64,000 nt of DNA, taken from the NCBI GenBank assembly GCA_947259485.1, contig CAMYLU010000003.1:62001-126000 (forward strand), written 5' to 3'. Positions 37,058-46,257 of the stretch are shown piece after piece (within the stretch, counting starts at the first letter, position 1; every line of letters starts with the position of its first letter). The notes under the pieces were generated by a model that saw nothing but the letters and a program-made list of their open reading frames with translations, was not told the origin of the DNA and ran no database searches. The DNA is from an uncultured Gammaproteobacteria bacterium (GTDB lineage Bacteria; Pseudomonadota; Gammaproteobacteria; GCA-001735895). The position numbers and the translations under genes are program-made.

Positions 37058-38202
37058 GTGAAGCGTCAGGGTTCAAACCCAAGAAATCAGTTGCGCTGTC
37101 CGGAACCGCGGCCGGCAACACCGCAATCTGCACCGTCGGTAGAACCGGCAATGATCTGCATTACCGTGGTTACGATATTCTCGATATCGCGGAAACCTGC
37201 GAATTCGAGGAAATCGCCTACCTGATCGTGCATGAAAAACTGCCGACCCAGGATGAGCTGGATGCTTACAAGGCACGATTGAAAGCGATGCGCGACCTCC
37301 CCAACACGGTTAAAACCGTGCTCGAACAATTGCCGACAAGCACGCACCCGATGGATGTCATGCGCACTGGTTGCTCCGCGCTGGGATGCCAGATACCGGA
37401 GGAAGACGATCACGACGTCGACGCGGCACGCACTATCATCGATCGCCTGATGGCCTGCTTCGGCTCGATGCTGGTTTACTGGTATCACTACAGCCACCAC
37501 GGCAAGCGCATCGAACTGGTTACCGATGACGATTCCATCGGTGGCCATTTTCTGCACCTGCTGCACGGAGAACCGCCGCGCGAATCCTGGGTCAAGGCGA
37601 TGCATATCTCGTTGATTCTCTATGCCGAGCACGAGTTCAACGCATCCACTTTTACCGGGCGCGTGGTCGCCGGTACCGGTTCCGACCTGTTCTCCTGCAT
37701 CACCGCCGCGATTGGCGCGCTGCGCGGCCCCAAGCACGGCGGCGCCAACGAAGCGGCGTTTGAAATTCAATCGCGTTATAGCTCGGCTGATGAGGCCGAG
37801 ACCGATATCCGCGAGCGTGTCGCCAACAAGGAGATCGTGATCGGGTTCGGACATCCGGTCTATACCGTCAGTGATCCGCGTAACGAGGTCATCAAGCGAG
37901 TCGCCAAAAACCTGTCAGAGGAAAATGACGATAGGCTGATGTTCGAGGTGGCCGAGCGTCTCGAAACAGTGATGTGGGATCTGAAGAACATGTTCCCCAA
38001 TCTGGACTGGTTTTCCGCAGTCTCCTACAACCAAATGGGCGTCCCGACCGACATGTTCACGCCGCTGTTCGTCATTTCCCGTACCTCCGGCTGGGGCGCA
38101 CACGTGGTCGAACAACGCATCGATGGCAAAATCATCCGCCCTTCCGCCAATTACACCGGCCCGGAAGACCTGGACTTTGTTCCGATTAATGAAAGGAAAT
38201 AG
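37054..38202 (+). CDS. prpC: 2-methylcitrate synthase
   Basis: A 382-residue citrate synthase-fold enzyme, shorter than GltA as PrpC proteins are. The catalytic residues are visible in the motifs [21 protein letters not shown] and [13 protein letters not shown]. It condenses propionyl-CoA with oxaloacetate. The ATG overlaps the prpB stop by four bases, and prpD starts two bases after the stop. It completes a set of two citrate-synthase-like genes flanking the GntR gene. Confidence 0.93.
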   Translation: MSEASGFKPKKSVALSGTAAGNTAICTVGRTGNDLHYRGYDILDIAETCEFEEIAYLIVHEKLPTQDELDAYKARLKAMRDLPNTVKTVLEQLPTSTHPMDVMRTGCSALGCQIPEEDDHDVDAARTIIDRLMACFGSMLVYWYHYSHHGKRIELVTDDDSIGGHFLHLLHGEPPRESWVKAMHISLILYAEHEFNASTFTGRVVAGTGSDLFSCITAAIGALRGPKHGGANEAAFEIQSRYSSADEAETDIRERVANKEIVIGFGHPVYTVSDPRNEVIKRVAKNLSEENDDRLMFEVAERLETVMWDLKNMFPNLDWFSAVSYNQMGVPTDMFTPLFVISRTSGWGAHVVEQRIDGKIIRPSANYTGPEDLDFVPINERK

Positions 38203-38204
38203 AT

Positions 38205-39659
38205 ATGAGTAAAGCTGCTGTACTGGACGCGAGTCGCCCGGAATTTGATGAGGTGATCCAGGATATCGTCGACTACGTGCTCGACTACGACGTCACGCAA
38301 TCCGACGAGGCGATGCAAACCGCGCGTTACGACTGGATGGACAGCATGGGCTGTGCCCTGTTGGCGCTGAAGTACCCGGCCTGCACCAAGTTACTCGGAC
38401 CGATTGTTCCGGGTGCCGACATGCCGGGTCACGGGGCGCGGGTTCCAGGTACCGCTTACGAGCTCGACCCGGTGCGCGCGGCGTGGAATATCGGTGCCAT
38501 GGTGCGTTGGCTGGATTACAACGACACCTGGCTCGCTGCCGAGTGGGGGCATCCCTCTGACAACCTCGGCGCCATACTGGCACTCGCTGATTACCTGTCG
38601 CGCAAGCGCGTCAGCGAAGGTGGGACATCGCTATCGATGCGTGACGTCATGATCGCGATGATCAAGGCGCATGAAATCCAGGGCGTGCTGGCGCTGGAGA
38701 ACTCTTTTAACCGCGTTGGCCTGTGCCACGTTATGCTGGTGCGCATTGCCTCGACCGCGGTTGCGGCACAGATGCTCGGCTGCAATCGGGACGAGTGCCT
38801 GAACGCGGTTTCGCATGCCTGGCTCGACGGATCTTCGCTGCGCACCTATCGGCACGCACCGAATACCGGTTCACGCAAGTCATGGGCTGCCGGCGATGCC
38901 TCGTCGCGCGGATTGTTCCTGGCGTTTACCGCGCAACGCGGCGAAATGGGCTATCCGTCCGCGATCACGGCACCCGCCTGGGGCTTCCAGGATGTTGCCT
39001 TTGGCAAAAAACCGCTCGAGTTCACCCAGGGCTACGGCACCTACACCATGGAAAACATCCTGTTCAAGATATCGTTCCCGGCAGAGTTCCATGCCCAGAC
39101 CGCGGTCGAAGCCGCGGTGATACTGCACCCTGAAGTTGTCAAACGGCTCGACGATATCGATCGTATCGTTATCAAGACCCAGGAATCGGGCGACCGGATT
39201 ATCAACAAGACGGGGCCACTCGATAATCCAGCGGATCGAGATCACTGCCTTCAGTACATGGTTGCGATCGGATTGCTGAAGGGCGATTTACAGGCCGAGC
39301 ATTACGAAGACAACGTGGCCGGCGATCCGCGAGTCGATGCATTGCGCGAGAAAATGGAAGTCAGCGAAGAGGAGCGTTTTACGCGCGAATACCTTGAGCC
39401 GGACAAGCGCGCGATTGGTAATTCGTTACAGATTTTCTACAACGACGGCAGTTCGAGCGATGAAGTTGTGGTCGACTACCCGGTTGGCCATCGACGCCGC
39501 CGTGACGAGGGCATACCCCTGCTAAAGGCCAAGTTCGAACGTTACCTGCGCGGTCACATCAATGCCAAAAAGGCGGAGCAGATATTGTCCATCTGTGCCG
39601 ATCAGCAGACCTTCGAGATTACCGGCGTCACGCAAATGATGGCGCTATTGCAGCACTAG
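38205..39659 (+). CDS. prpD: 2-methylcitrate dehydratase
   Basis: A 484-residue MmgE/PrpD family protein. Recognisable parts are [19 protein letters not shown] and [18 protein letters not shown], with a C-terminal DEG...KFERYLRGH segment. It dehydrates 2-methylcitrate to 2-methyl-cis-aconitate; no iron-sulphur cluster is used. No acnD/prpF genes follow, so AcnB is expected to complete the isomerisation. It is the last gene of the operon, convergent with the phosphoribosyltransferase gene; no clear terminator is seen in the 36-base gap. Confidence 0.92.
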   Translation: MSKAAVLDASRPEFDEVIQDIVDYVLDYDVTQSDEAMQTARYDWMDSMGCALLALKYPACTKLLGPIVPGADMPGHGARVPGTAYELDPVRAAWNIGAMVRWLDYNDTWLAAEWGHPSDNLGAILALADYLSRKRVSEGGTSLSMRDVMIAMIKAHEIQGVLALENSFNRVGLCHVMLVRIASTAVAAQMLGCNRDECLNAVSHAWLDGSSLRTYRHAPNTGSRKSWAAGDASSRGLFLAFTAQRGEMGYPSAITAPAWGFQDVAFGKKPLEFTQGYGTYTMENILFKISFPAEFHAQTAVEAAVILHPEVVKRLDDIDRIVIKTQESGDRIINKTGPLDNPADRDHCLQYMVAIGLLKGDLQAEHYEDNVAGDPRVDALREKMEVSEEERFTREYLEPDKRAIGNSLQIFYNDGSSSDEVVVDYPVGHRRRRDEGIPLLKAKFERYLRGHINAKKAEQILSICADQQTFEITGVTQMMALLQH

Positions 39660-39695
39660 TTTATCGCGGTCAATATCAAAACAGGGTAAATCGGA

Positions 39696-40286
39696 CTATT
39701 CAAATAACTCGAGAATATTGCCGAGGTCTTTTTTGCCCTCGCCTATCTCGGCAACATCGAGCCCAGCCAGTTCGTGTGGAAACACCAGCCATTCCGCACT
39801 TTCGTGCAGGTAGTAGTCCGGTTCGAACTTGACACTGTTTTTTGACGGCTTGTACCAAGGGCAGGCAACCCGGATTTCGGCCGGGGCGTTGAGACGGGAT
39901 TGTTTCCTGATCGCCTTGATCAATGCATCGACACTGCGCCCGGAGTCAAATACGTCATCGACAATCAAAAGTCGATCATCGGCATTGGCGTTTTCGATCA
40001 GGTAGTGCAGGCCGTGTACCCGGATTTTCTTGGCTTGCTTGTTAATGCCGTAATAAGAAGAGGTGCGCACGGAGATGTGATCAGTTTCGATTTCCTTGAA
40101 CTCGAAGTACTCCTGCACCGCGATACCAACCGGGGTGCCGCCGCGCCAGATACCCACAATAAATTGCGGATGGAATCCATCCTCGTAAATCTGGTGAGCC
40201 AGTCGAAACGAGTCTTCGAGCAACTCCTGAGCCGTTATATAAACCTTGTTCACAATGGTCCCCCGATCAAGCCGTAATTCTGTCAC
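39696..40286 (-). CDS. Purine phosphoribosyltransferase (hypoxanthine/xanthine-type)
   Basis: A 196-residue type I PRTase with the PRPP-binding motif LLIVDDVFDSGRSV (about 106-119) and GIWRGGTPVG as the pyrophosphate loop. It salvages a purine base with PRPP to the nucleotide; the family includes hypoxanthine, guanine and xanthine PRTases and the sequence does not settle which. Two GTG starts are possible: 40286 (GAGGGG upstream) and 40253 (GGGG upstream); the longer form is given. A small coiled-coil gene lies 57 bases upstream on the same strand. Confidence 0.8.
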   Translation of the reverse strand: MTELRLDRGTIVNKVYITAQELLEDSFRLAHQIYEDGFHPQFIVGIWRGGTPVGIAVQEYFEFKEIETDHISVRTSSYYGINKQAKKIRVHGLHYLIENANADDRLLIVDDVFDSGRSVDALIKAIRKQSRLNAPAEIRVACPWYKPSKNSVKFEPDYYLHESAEWLVFPHELAGLDVAEIGEGKKDLGNILELFE

Positions 40287-40343
40287 AACCCCTCGAACAC
40301 AACCAGCATCCAGTTGGTTTTCACCCCGTTCAAAGGTTGACCG

Positions 40344-40499
40344 TCAATCCCGCTCTCTTGAAAGCCGGTTTATCTCGGTCTCCTGGCTCGCAATTAACTT
40401 TATGCAGCCTGTAAGATCTTTTTCAAGCTGCTCTATTTCGCGTTGCATCTGATTTATAATTCTCCGTGCCTGTACCACGGATTCAGGCCGTTTATCCAT
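40344..40499 (-). CDS. Small coiled-coil protein, 51 residues
   Basis: A short ORF with ATG 40499 preceded by GAGGG (six to ten bases upstream). The product begins MDKRPESVVQARRI and is a single charged helix with heptad spacing (INQMQREIEQLEKDL ... IASQETEINRLSRERD), which suggests a short coiled coil. It has one Cys (C32). It sits just upstream of the PRTase gene on the same strand and may share its transcript. I do not recognise a family; the function is unknown. Codon use and the ribosome site make it credible despite the length. Confidence 0.55.
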   Translation of the reverse strand: MDKRPESVVQARRIINQMQREIEQLEKDLTGCIKLIASQETEINRLSRERD

Positions 40500-40947
40500 C
40501 GCTCTATACCCTCTAAAACTAACCCCTTAAAGATAGTCCAAAATAGTCCGGGCTGCTCTCTAGCCAATCATCAAAAGACAAAGAAAGAATATAAACTATT
40601 GAAATTTAACAGGTTTATAAAGGCCAGTGCACCGCCCTGGTCTGGCGGGTATCCTGTTTACGCCGAAGCATTTAACCTTGTGGTACTAATTCGATTCATA
40701 ATGCTTCTTATCCCTACTGCACGAGTCACTAAGCGCCTGTTTCCCGGTTATCGGTACTAGATAACCGTCTATTGTTACGACATAAACCCTGACAATTTTT
40801 GACTTTTTTTCCAGCACCTGGAAGTACAAATCGAGACCTATTTTGTGTTATGGTTCGTTATATTGACCGCCGGTCTAAAAAGCGAGATATCGCAAAGATC
40901 TGGTCATGCAATGTTTATCGACAACAAAACCAAAATAGGAGAAAAAA
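40500..40947. other. AT-rich intergenic region without a gene
   Basis: This 448-base stretch is clearly more AT-rich than its surroundings. A 105-codon plus-strand frame crosses it (40443-40760) but it starts inside the small coiled-coil gene, has no ribosome site and an atypical composition. A TTGACC at 40863-40868 about 80 bases before the DUF4332 gene may be a -35 box. I see no RNA gene or repeat. Confidence 0.5.
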
Positions 40948-41355
40948 GTGAGCACATCTATTGAAGCGATTGAAGGTATCGGACCCGCATATGGTAAGAA
41001 GTTGCGCGCCGCTGGCTGCGCAAGCCCTGCGCGACTGCTCAAAGACGGTGGTACAAAAAAAGGCAGAAATAAGATCGCCAAGGAAACAGGTATCAGCAGT
41101 TCAATTATATTGCGCTGTGTCAACATGGCCGATTTGTTCCGCATTAAAGGAGTCGCTAGTCAATATGCCGAGCTACTCGAAGCATCGGGCGTGGATACAG
41201 TCAAAGAATTAAAAAATCGTAATGCGGCGAATCTCGCTGCAAAAATGCAAGAAGTCAACAAAGCGAAGAAGCTTACCCGAACCGTGCCCAGCCAAAAAAT
41301 GCTGTCAGACTGGATCAAACAAGCCAGTAAGTTACCTCCAATGGTGAGTCACTAG
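40948..41355 (+). CDS. DUF4332 helix-hairpin-helix protein
   Basis: A 135-residue cytoplasmic protein with two helix-hairpin-helix units: IEAIEGIGPAYGKKLRAAG (about 5-23) and FRIKGVASQYAELLEASGVD (about 62-82), followed by a basic helical tail. This pattern is the DUF4332 family, thought to contact nucleic acid. The GTG start has TAGGAG upstream. A strong hairpin follows it. Its biological role is unknown; the next gene (DUF937) is in the same direction but beyond the hairpin. Confidence 0.75.
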   Translation: MSTSIEAIEGIGPAYGKKLRAAGCASPARLLKDGGTKKGRNKIAKETGISSSIILRCVNMADLFRIKGVASQYAELLEASGVDTVKELKNRNAANLAAKMQEVNKAKKLTRTVPSQKMLSDWIKQASKLPPMVSH

Positions 41356-41379
41356 CAAGACGCATAACGCTGTTTTTTT

Positions 41380-41420
41380 AACCATTTGCCGCTGGCTTGA
41401 GCCAGCGGGCAATGGTTTTT
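41380..41420. terminator. Bidirectional hairpin terminator
   Basis: AACCATTTGCCGCTGGCT (from 41380) faces AGCCAGCGGGCAATGGTT (to about 41417) around a 2-base loop, flanked by runs of T on the right (TTTTT) and A-complementary T's on the left (TTTTTTT at 41373-41379). One mismatch interrupts the long stem. It separates the DUF4332 and DUF937 genes. Confidence 0.8.
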
Positions 41421-41448
41421 AATAGAAAGTAAAAAGGAAGGATGACTC

Positions 41449-41865
41449 ATGAGTATGTTACAAATGGCCGCACAACTTTTCCTGGACAAGAGTGGCGGTA
41501 ACAACGACCTCGACGTCGGTTCGGTTGCCAATGCACTAAAAAACCTGTTGCCCGGTGACGGTAATGACCTGAATATCGCAGCGCTGATTTCACAATTTGG
41601 TTCGGGTGATCTGACATCGATGCTTGGATCATGGCTGGGCGATGGCGCTAACGATGAGATCGGTGGTGCAAATATCACTGATGTCCTGGGCGCTGACAAG
41701 GTTTCTTCGTTTGCTTCCGAGTTGGGTATCGACTCCGACGAGGCTTCTTCAGGACTGGCAGGCATGATCCCCGAGCTTATCAACAAGAATAGCAGCGGAG
41801 GATCGCTTCTCGACTCGCTAGGCGGCGTCGAAGGAATGGCTGGTTTTGCCAAAAAGCTGTTCTAG
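41449..41865 (+). CDS. DUF937 (YidB-like) protein
   Basis: A 138-residue protein rich in Gly, Ser, Asp and Leu, with repeated short helix-turn stretches such as VANALKNLLPGDG, ALISQFGSGDLTSMLGSWLGDG and VSSFASELGIDSDEASSGLAGMIP. This is the DUF937/YidB pattern. The family's function is not established. ATG 41449 has AAGGAAGG upstream. There is no signal peptide or membrane helix. The 135-base gap to the allA end shows no clear feature. Confidence 0.75.
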   Translation: MSMLQMAAQLFLDKSGGNNDLDVGSVANALKNLLPGDGNDLNIAALISQFGSGDLTSMLGSWLGDGANDEIGGANITDVLGADKVSSFASELGIDSDEASSGLAGMIPELINKNSSGGSLLDSLGGVEGMAGFAKKLF

Positions 41866-42000
41866 GTAATTGACCTCGAAAGAGCAGGTCGCCAACAGGT
41901 AAGAAACCGCAGCACCAATTTCGAGCGGCAATTCGGTCAAAATCCCACGAGCACAACCCGTAGAAATAATTTTCGGGAGCGATGCTTCTGTCGGAGATAT

Positions 42001-42504
42001 TCAGGGAAGTTCGAGGAGGAGCTGGTCGGATTCAGGAATGAAGAAATCGATGCAGTTGTCGCCGGGGCCGGTGCGATCGACGCAGATAAAGCGCATCGCT
42101 GCATAGGGAGTCAGTAAGACGTGGTGCCAGGTACCCAGGCGATAGTTAATACCCTGGCGGCCGTTAGTCACAAACGCGGCGAGCTTGCCGAGGTCTGGTT
42201 CGTTAGCCGCTGGCGCTACCACGACAATAAAAGGATTCGCATCAAGCGGCAGGAAGGCCTGGCTACCGAGTGGATGATATTCGAGGTGATCGACCTTGCG
42301 CGGCATATCGAACTCGCGGCTATCCACCAGGCTGATGATCGCGTGCGCCTGCTCACCACCGAGTTCAACATCGGCAAGCGCATGATAACGATCGGCCATG
42401 CCCTTGTTGATGGGGAAGGAATCGTGCCCCTCGAACTCGACAACGTCGCCGAAAGGCGCAAACCCGGAACTGGTCAGTGGCTGTACCCTGAGTGCGTCAA
42501 GCAT
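42001..42504 (-). CDS. allA: Ureidoglycolate lyase
   Basis: A 167-residue cupin-fold protein of the AllA family, starting LRVQPLTSSGFAPFGDVVE. The motifs QAFLPLDANPFIVVVAPA, GINYRLGTWHHVLLTPY and FICVDRTGPGDNCID mark the beta-barrel and its active site. It splits ureidoglycolate into glyoxylate and urea, the last reaction of purine breakdown here. It is the final gene of the long minus-strand operon and overlaps the allantoicase stop by 8 bases. Confidence 0.9.
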   Translation of the reverse strand: MLDALRVQPLTSSGFAPFGDVVEFEGHDSFPINKGMADRYHALADVELGGEQAHAIISLVDSREFDMPRKVDHLEYHPLGSQAFLPLDANPFIVVVAPAANEPDLGKLAAFVTNGRQGINYRLGTWHHVLLTPYAAMRFICVDRTGPGDNCIDFFIPESDQLLLELP

Positions 42505-43492
42505 TAATCTTGCCGATTATCCTGACCCGGCTGAGACCACCGTCCGGAAAAATATTGATGCGGATATGGCTGACCGGCCCGATTGCCAGCAGTTCCCCGG
42601 AGAATTCATGCACCTTGTCCATTTCCAGTTTCTGTGGCGGCAGTAACTCCGACCATGACTGGCTCTGGGTAACAATAGAGTTGGCGGCTCCGTCCTCAAC
42701 CATGGCGGCCTGAATCGAGCAGCGATCGGGATAATTGCCCTTGAAAAACGCGGTATCGATGATGACCTGTTCCACGCTGCCGGGCTGGCCGAGTTCGATA
42801 ATACACCAGTCATTGCCGGGTTCACGACGGCGACGGGTTTCCCAGCCATCGCCCATGTTGATTCCCGGTCCCGGATTGAGCAGGTTTTCGACGACGCCGA
42901 AATGCGCATCGTTGCAGGCGATGGCGCGCGCGCCGAGTTCTACCGCAGCCAGGTTATGAGTAGCAGACTTATCGAGGGCAGTCAGATCGCTGACGACCCT
43001 GCCATGTATCCGCAACCGGGCCACACCACCGTCGGGGAATATATTAAGACGTACGTGGTTGAAGCATTCACTATCGCTAATTTCAAAGTAGTGGTGACTG
43101 TTGCCATCCAGACCGGTCGATGGAATTAGCATCGTCCAGTTAGTATTGTTATCCGGGGCGGTATCGCTGTAGCAAGCCTCCAGCGAGGCCTCAGGCGGGT
43201 AATTTCCAGTGAAATGCGTGGTGTCGATATCGACACCCTTGATTTCACCGGCGAGCCCAAGCTTGACGATAGCGTTATCATAACCACCGTCGCGGCGACG
43301 CCGGGATTCCCAGCCATCCATCCACTTGCCGTTATCATCGAACTTGCCCTCGATGAATACCGGTGCATCGGGACTCAGCATGCGGCTGCATTCGGCGAAA
43401 AAATCGTCGCTGCAGGAAACAATCTCGGCCCCTAGCCGCGGCTGTGCCAGGTTGATCCACTGGCTAATAAACCCGGGTGTTTTTTCAGACAT
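42497..43492 (-). CDS. alc: Allantoicase
   Basis: A 331-residue protein made of two homologous allantoicase domains (about 15-160 and 175-330), each holding a GWE(S/T)RRRR motif and a DT(T/A)(H/F)F(T/K)GN(Y)P motif. It hydrolyses allantoate to ureidoglycolate and urea. It lies between the 8-oxoguanine deaminase and allA genes, 5 bases after the former. Presence of allantoicase rather than an amidohydrolase means the pathway makes ureidoglycolate, not ureidoglycine. Confidence 0.93.
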   Translation of the reverse strand: MSEKTPGFISQWINLAQPRLGAEIVSCSDDFFAECSRMLSPDAPVFIEGKFDDNGKWMDGWESRRRRDGGYDNAIVKLGLAGEIKGVDIDTTHFTGNYPPEASLEACYSDTAPDNNTNWTMLIPSTGLDGNSHHYFEISDSECFNHVRLNIFPDGGVARLRIHGRVVSDLTALDKSATHNLAAVELGARAIACNDAHFGVVENLLNPGPGINMGDGWETRRRREPGNDWCIIELGQPGSVEQVIIDTAFFKGNYPDRCSIQAAMVEDGAANSIVTQSQSWSELLPPQKLEMDKVHEFSGELLAIGPVSHIRINIFPDGGLSRVRIIGKINA

Positions 43493-43497
43493 TCAAT

Positions 43498-44904
43498 CTA
43501 TCCTGTGGCGCCGGCTTTTTGCAATAAGCGTTCGGCCTGTGCGTTATGTTGTATTACCAGGGATTCCAGATCAAGACCGGTAATTTGACCCCGCTCCAGT
43601 ACGACCCGACCGTTGATCACGACCAGCCATGCACTCACCGGGGCGCAGGTCAGCAGGCCTGCAACCAGGTCACCGCCTGAACCGGCATGCCGGATACCAT
43701 CGACCCGGTAGGCCGTCAGGTCAGCCGCCTTGCCCACTTCGAGGCTACCGATATCGTCGCGTCCCAATACCGCTGCACCGCCCCGGGTGGCAAGCTCAAG
43801 GGCTTCACGGGCTGAAAAACGATCGGCACTGGATTCGAATCCGGGCCAGCCGACCCGCTGCAACAACATCGCCTGGCGCGCCTCGCCGAGCAACTGGTTG
43901 CCATCATTACTCGCCGAACCATCGACGCCAATACCAACCCGCACCCCGGCATCGCACATGTCACGTACCGGCGCGATACCCGAAGCCAGGATCATGTTGC
44001 TGCTCGGGCAGTGGCAGACGCCGCTACAGGTTTCAGCGAGCATAGCAATTTCCGCGTTATCAGGATGCACCATGTGGGCAAACCAGACATCGTTGCCGCT
44101 CCAGCCGAGGCTCTGCATGTAAGCCACGGGGCGCATACCGAATTGCTGCTCGCAAAAACGATTCTCATCGATGGTTTCGGCGAGATGCGTATGCAGATGG
44201 ACTCCCTGGTGACGGCGGGCCAGGTCGGCGGTCTTACGCAACAGTTCAGGAGTAACGCTGAACGGCGAACAGGGGGCGAGCCCGATGCGCAGCATCGAAT
44301 AGCGTTCGGGGTCATGGAATTCACTGATAACGCGCTCGCAATCGGCAAGAATATCGGCCTCGTCTTCGCAAACGTCATCCGGTGGCAGTCCACCCTGGCT
44401 TTGGCCCAGGCTCATGCTGCCGCGGGTGGGATGAAAACGAACCCCGAGTTCGCGCGCGGCACGAATCTCGTCATCAAGGCGGGCACCATTGGGAAATAGA
44501 TAAAGGTGGTCTGCAACCGTTGTCGCGCCCGAAAGCATGAGCTCGGCCAGGCCCAGCTTGGCGCTGATATAAACCGCCTCGGCATCCATCTGCCCCCAGA
44601 TCGGGTACAGCGTCTGTAACCAGTTGAATAGCGATTTACCCTCCGCTGTTCCAATACTGCGCGTCAGTGTCTGGTAAAGGTGATGATGACAGTTAACCAG
44701 CCCAGGCATCACTATGCAGCCGCTGGCGTCGAGTGTTTGTTGTGGTTGCAAGGCTTGTGCGCTCAATTCACGCTGGACCTGGTCGCTGCTACCCAGCACC
44801 TCAATAACGTTATCGCGAATGACTATGGCCCCATTTTTGATTTCACGGCGCTCATCATCCATGGTCACCAGGACTTCGGCGTTGTTGATTAATACCAGGG
44901 ACAT
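43498..44904 (-). CDS. 8-oxoguanine deaminase
   Basis: A 468-residue amidohydrolase: metal motif NCHHHLYQTLTRS (about 70-82), HLHTHLAET, HMVHPDN and GVDGSASND. The long NCHHHLYQ and QTLYPIWG motifs match the 8-oxoguanine deaminase group rather than guanine deaminase, and a separate GuaD follows upstream. It would convert 8-oxoguanine to urate plus ammonia, feeding oxidised purine into the pathway. The start overlaps the guaD stop (TGATG). Hydroxyatrazine-like or other aminohydrolase activity cannot be excluded. Confidence 0.8.
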   Translation of the reverse strand: MSLVLINNAEVLVTMDDERREIKNGAIVIRDNVIEVLGSSDQVQRELSAQALQPQQTLDASGCIVMPGLVNCHHHLYQTLTRSIGTAEGKSLFNWLQTLYPIWGQMDAEAVYISAKLGLAELMLSGATTVADHLYLFPNGARLDDEIRAARELGVRFHPTRGSMSLGQSQGGLPPDDVCEDEADILADCERVISEFHDPERYSMLRIGLAPCSPFSVTPELLRKTADLARRHQGVHLHTHLAETIDENRFCEQQFGMRPVAYMQSLGWSGNDVWFAHMVHPDNAEIAMLAETCSGVCHCPSSNMILASGIAPVRDMCDAGVRVGIGVDGSASNDGNQLLGEARQAMLLQRVGWPGFESSADRFSAREALELATRGGAAVLGRDDIGSLEVGKAADLTAYRVDGIRHAGSGGDLVAGLLTCAPVSAWLVVINGRVVLERGQITGLDLESLVIQHNAQAERLLQKAGATG

Positions 44905-46250
44905 CAGCTATCCCGCGAGTACCGGCGTCGTCCCATGACATGGGTGGCCTGAATGCAACGATCATCACCGAGCATCATCAATGCGAACAGGCGCTCTTCC
45001 AGAGAGGACGCCGACTCCATGCGTTTTTGCATCAACACGGTCGCCTGCAAATCAATCACCACGAAATCAGCCTCCTTGCCGATATCAAAATTACCAATGC
45101 TGTGGTCGAGATAAAGCGATTCGGCCGCACCCAGTGTCACCAGGTAGAAAGCCTTCAGCGACGTCAGGCTCTGGCGCCGCATCTGGCAGAGCTTGTATGC
45201 TTCGTTGAGAGTTTGCAGCATGCTGAAACTGGTGCCTGCACCGACATCGGTCGCGATTCCGACCCGTATGCCGTGCCTGCGAGTGGCGTCGAGGCTGAAC
45301 GAACCGCTGCCGAGAAACAGGTTAGAAGTCGGGCAAAACGCAATCGCGGCCCCACTTGCGGCCATACGCTCCCGGTCCCATTCATCGAGGTGAATACAGT
45401 GCGCGTAAATCGAGCGCGGCCCAAGCAGCCCGAAGCTGTCATAGACGTCCAGGTAACTGCGGCTTTGAGGAAACAACTCACTCACCCAGCGCACTTCGTC
45501 GAGATTTTCGGCAACATGAGATTGCAGGTACAGATCGGGATTTTCATCCAACAATTGCCCGCACAACTCCAGTTGTTGTGGGCTGCAGCAGGGGGCAAAG
45601 CGCGGGGTCACTGCATAGTGCGACCGACCTTTCAGATGCCAGCGTTTTATCAGCTCGGAACTCTGCCGGTAACTCTCCTGTGTGTCGTCACAGAGATTTG
45701 CAGGCGCGTTACGATCCATCATGACCTTGCCCGCAATCAGGCACAGGTCCCTGGATTGTGCCGCCTCGAAAATGGCATCGACGGATACGCTGTGAACGGT
45801 CGCGAATACCGCGCTTGTGGTAGTGCCATTGCGCAGCATTTCATCGCAGAAAAATTCGGCAACTTTATCGGCGTATTCGCGCTCGATGAATTTTGCTTCG
45901 GTCGGGTAGGTATATTGCTCGAGCCAGTCGAGTAGCTGCAATCCGTAGCTTGCTATCATCTCGGTTTGCGGATAGTGGGTATGGGTATCGATAAACCCGG
46001 GCATGACGAGGCGACCGCTGTAGTCGTAAAAGTCGGTGCCATCGGGTAAATGATCGATCCATCCTGCCGCATCGACCAGCATTTTTACCCGTCCCTGTTT
46101 CAGGATCAGCAGGCCGTCATCGAGGTACTCGTGAGCATTACTGGACTTGTCCGGGTCGAATTTGAAATGTAGAAAACTCGCGCGGATCGCAGTATCGCAC
46201 GAGTCATTGTCCAGCGACGAGGGAACGATAGTCATAAAATGGTCAGCCAC
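44904..46250 (-). CDS. guaD: Guanine deaminase
   Basis: A 448-residue zinc amidohydrolase. Motifs: DTHTHYPQTEMIASYG, SHVAENLDEV, HCIHLDEW and TDVGAGTSFSML, all typical of GuaD. It deaminates guanine to xanthine. The start is GTG 46250 (ribosome-like GGGGA close by) or ATG 46235; both keep the family N-terminus. It lies 7 bases after puuD and overlaps the 8-oxoguanine deaminase gene by one base. Confidence 0.9.
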   Translation of the reverse strand: MADHFMTIVPSSLDNDSCDTAIRASFLHFKFDPDKSSNAHEYLDDGLLILKQGRVKMLVDAAGWIDHLPDGTDFYDYSGRLVMPGFIDTHTHYPQTEMIASYGLQLLDWLEQYTYPTEAKFIEREYADKVAEFFCDEMLRNGTTTSAVFATVHSVSVDAIFEAAQSRDLCLIAGKVMMDRNAPANLCDDTQESYRQSSELIKRWHLKGRSHYAVTPRFAPCCSPQQLELCGQLLDENPDLYLQSHVAENLDEVRWVSELFPQSRSYLDVYDSFGLLGPRSIYAHCIHLDEWDRERMAASGAAIAFCPTSNLFLGSGSFSLDATRRHGIRVGIATDVGAGTSFSMLQTLNEAYKLCQMRRQSLTSLKAFYLVTLGAAESLYLDHSIGNFDIGKEADFVVIDLQATVLMQKRMESASSLEERLFALMMLGDDRCIQATHVMGRRRYSRDS

Positions 46251-46257
46251 TCCCCGC

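Noticed and set aside
40443-40760. A 105-codon plus-strand ORF in the AT-rich gap
   Set aside because: It begins antisense within the small coiled-coil gene, lacks a ribosome site and shows no domain.
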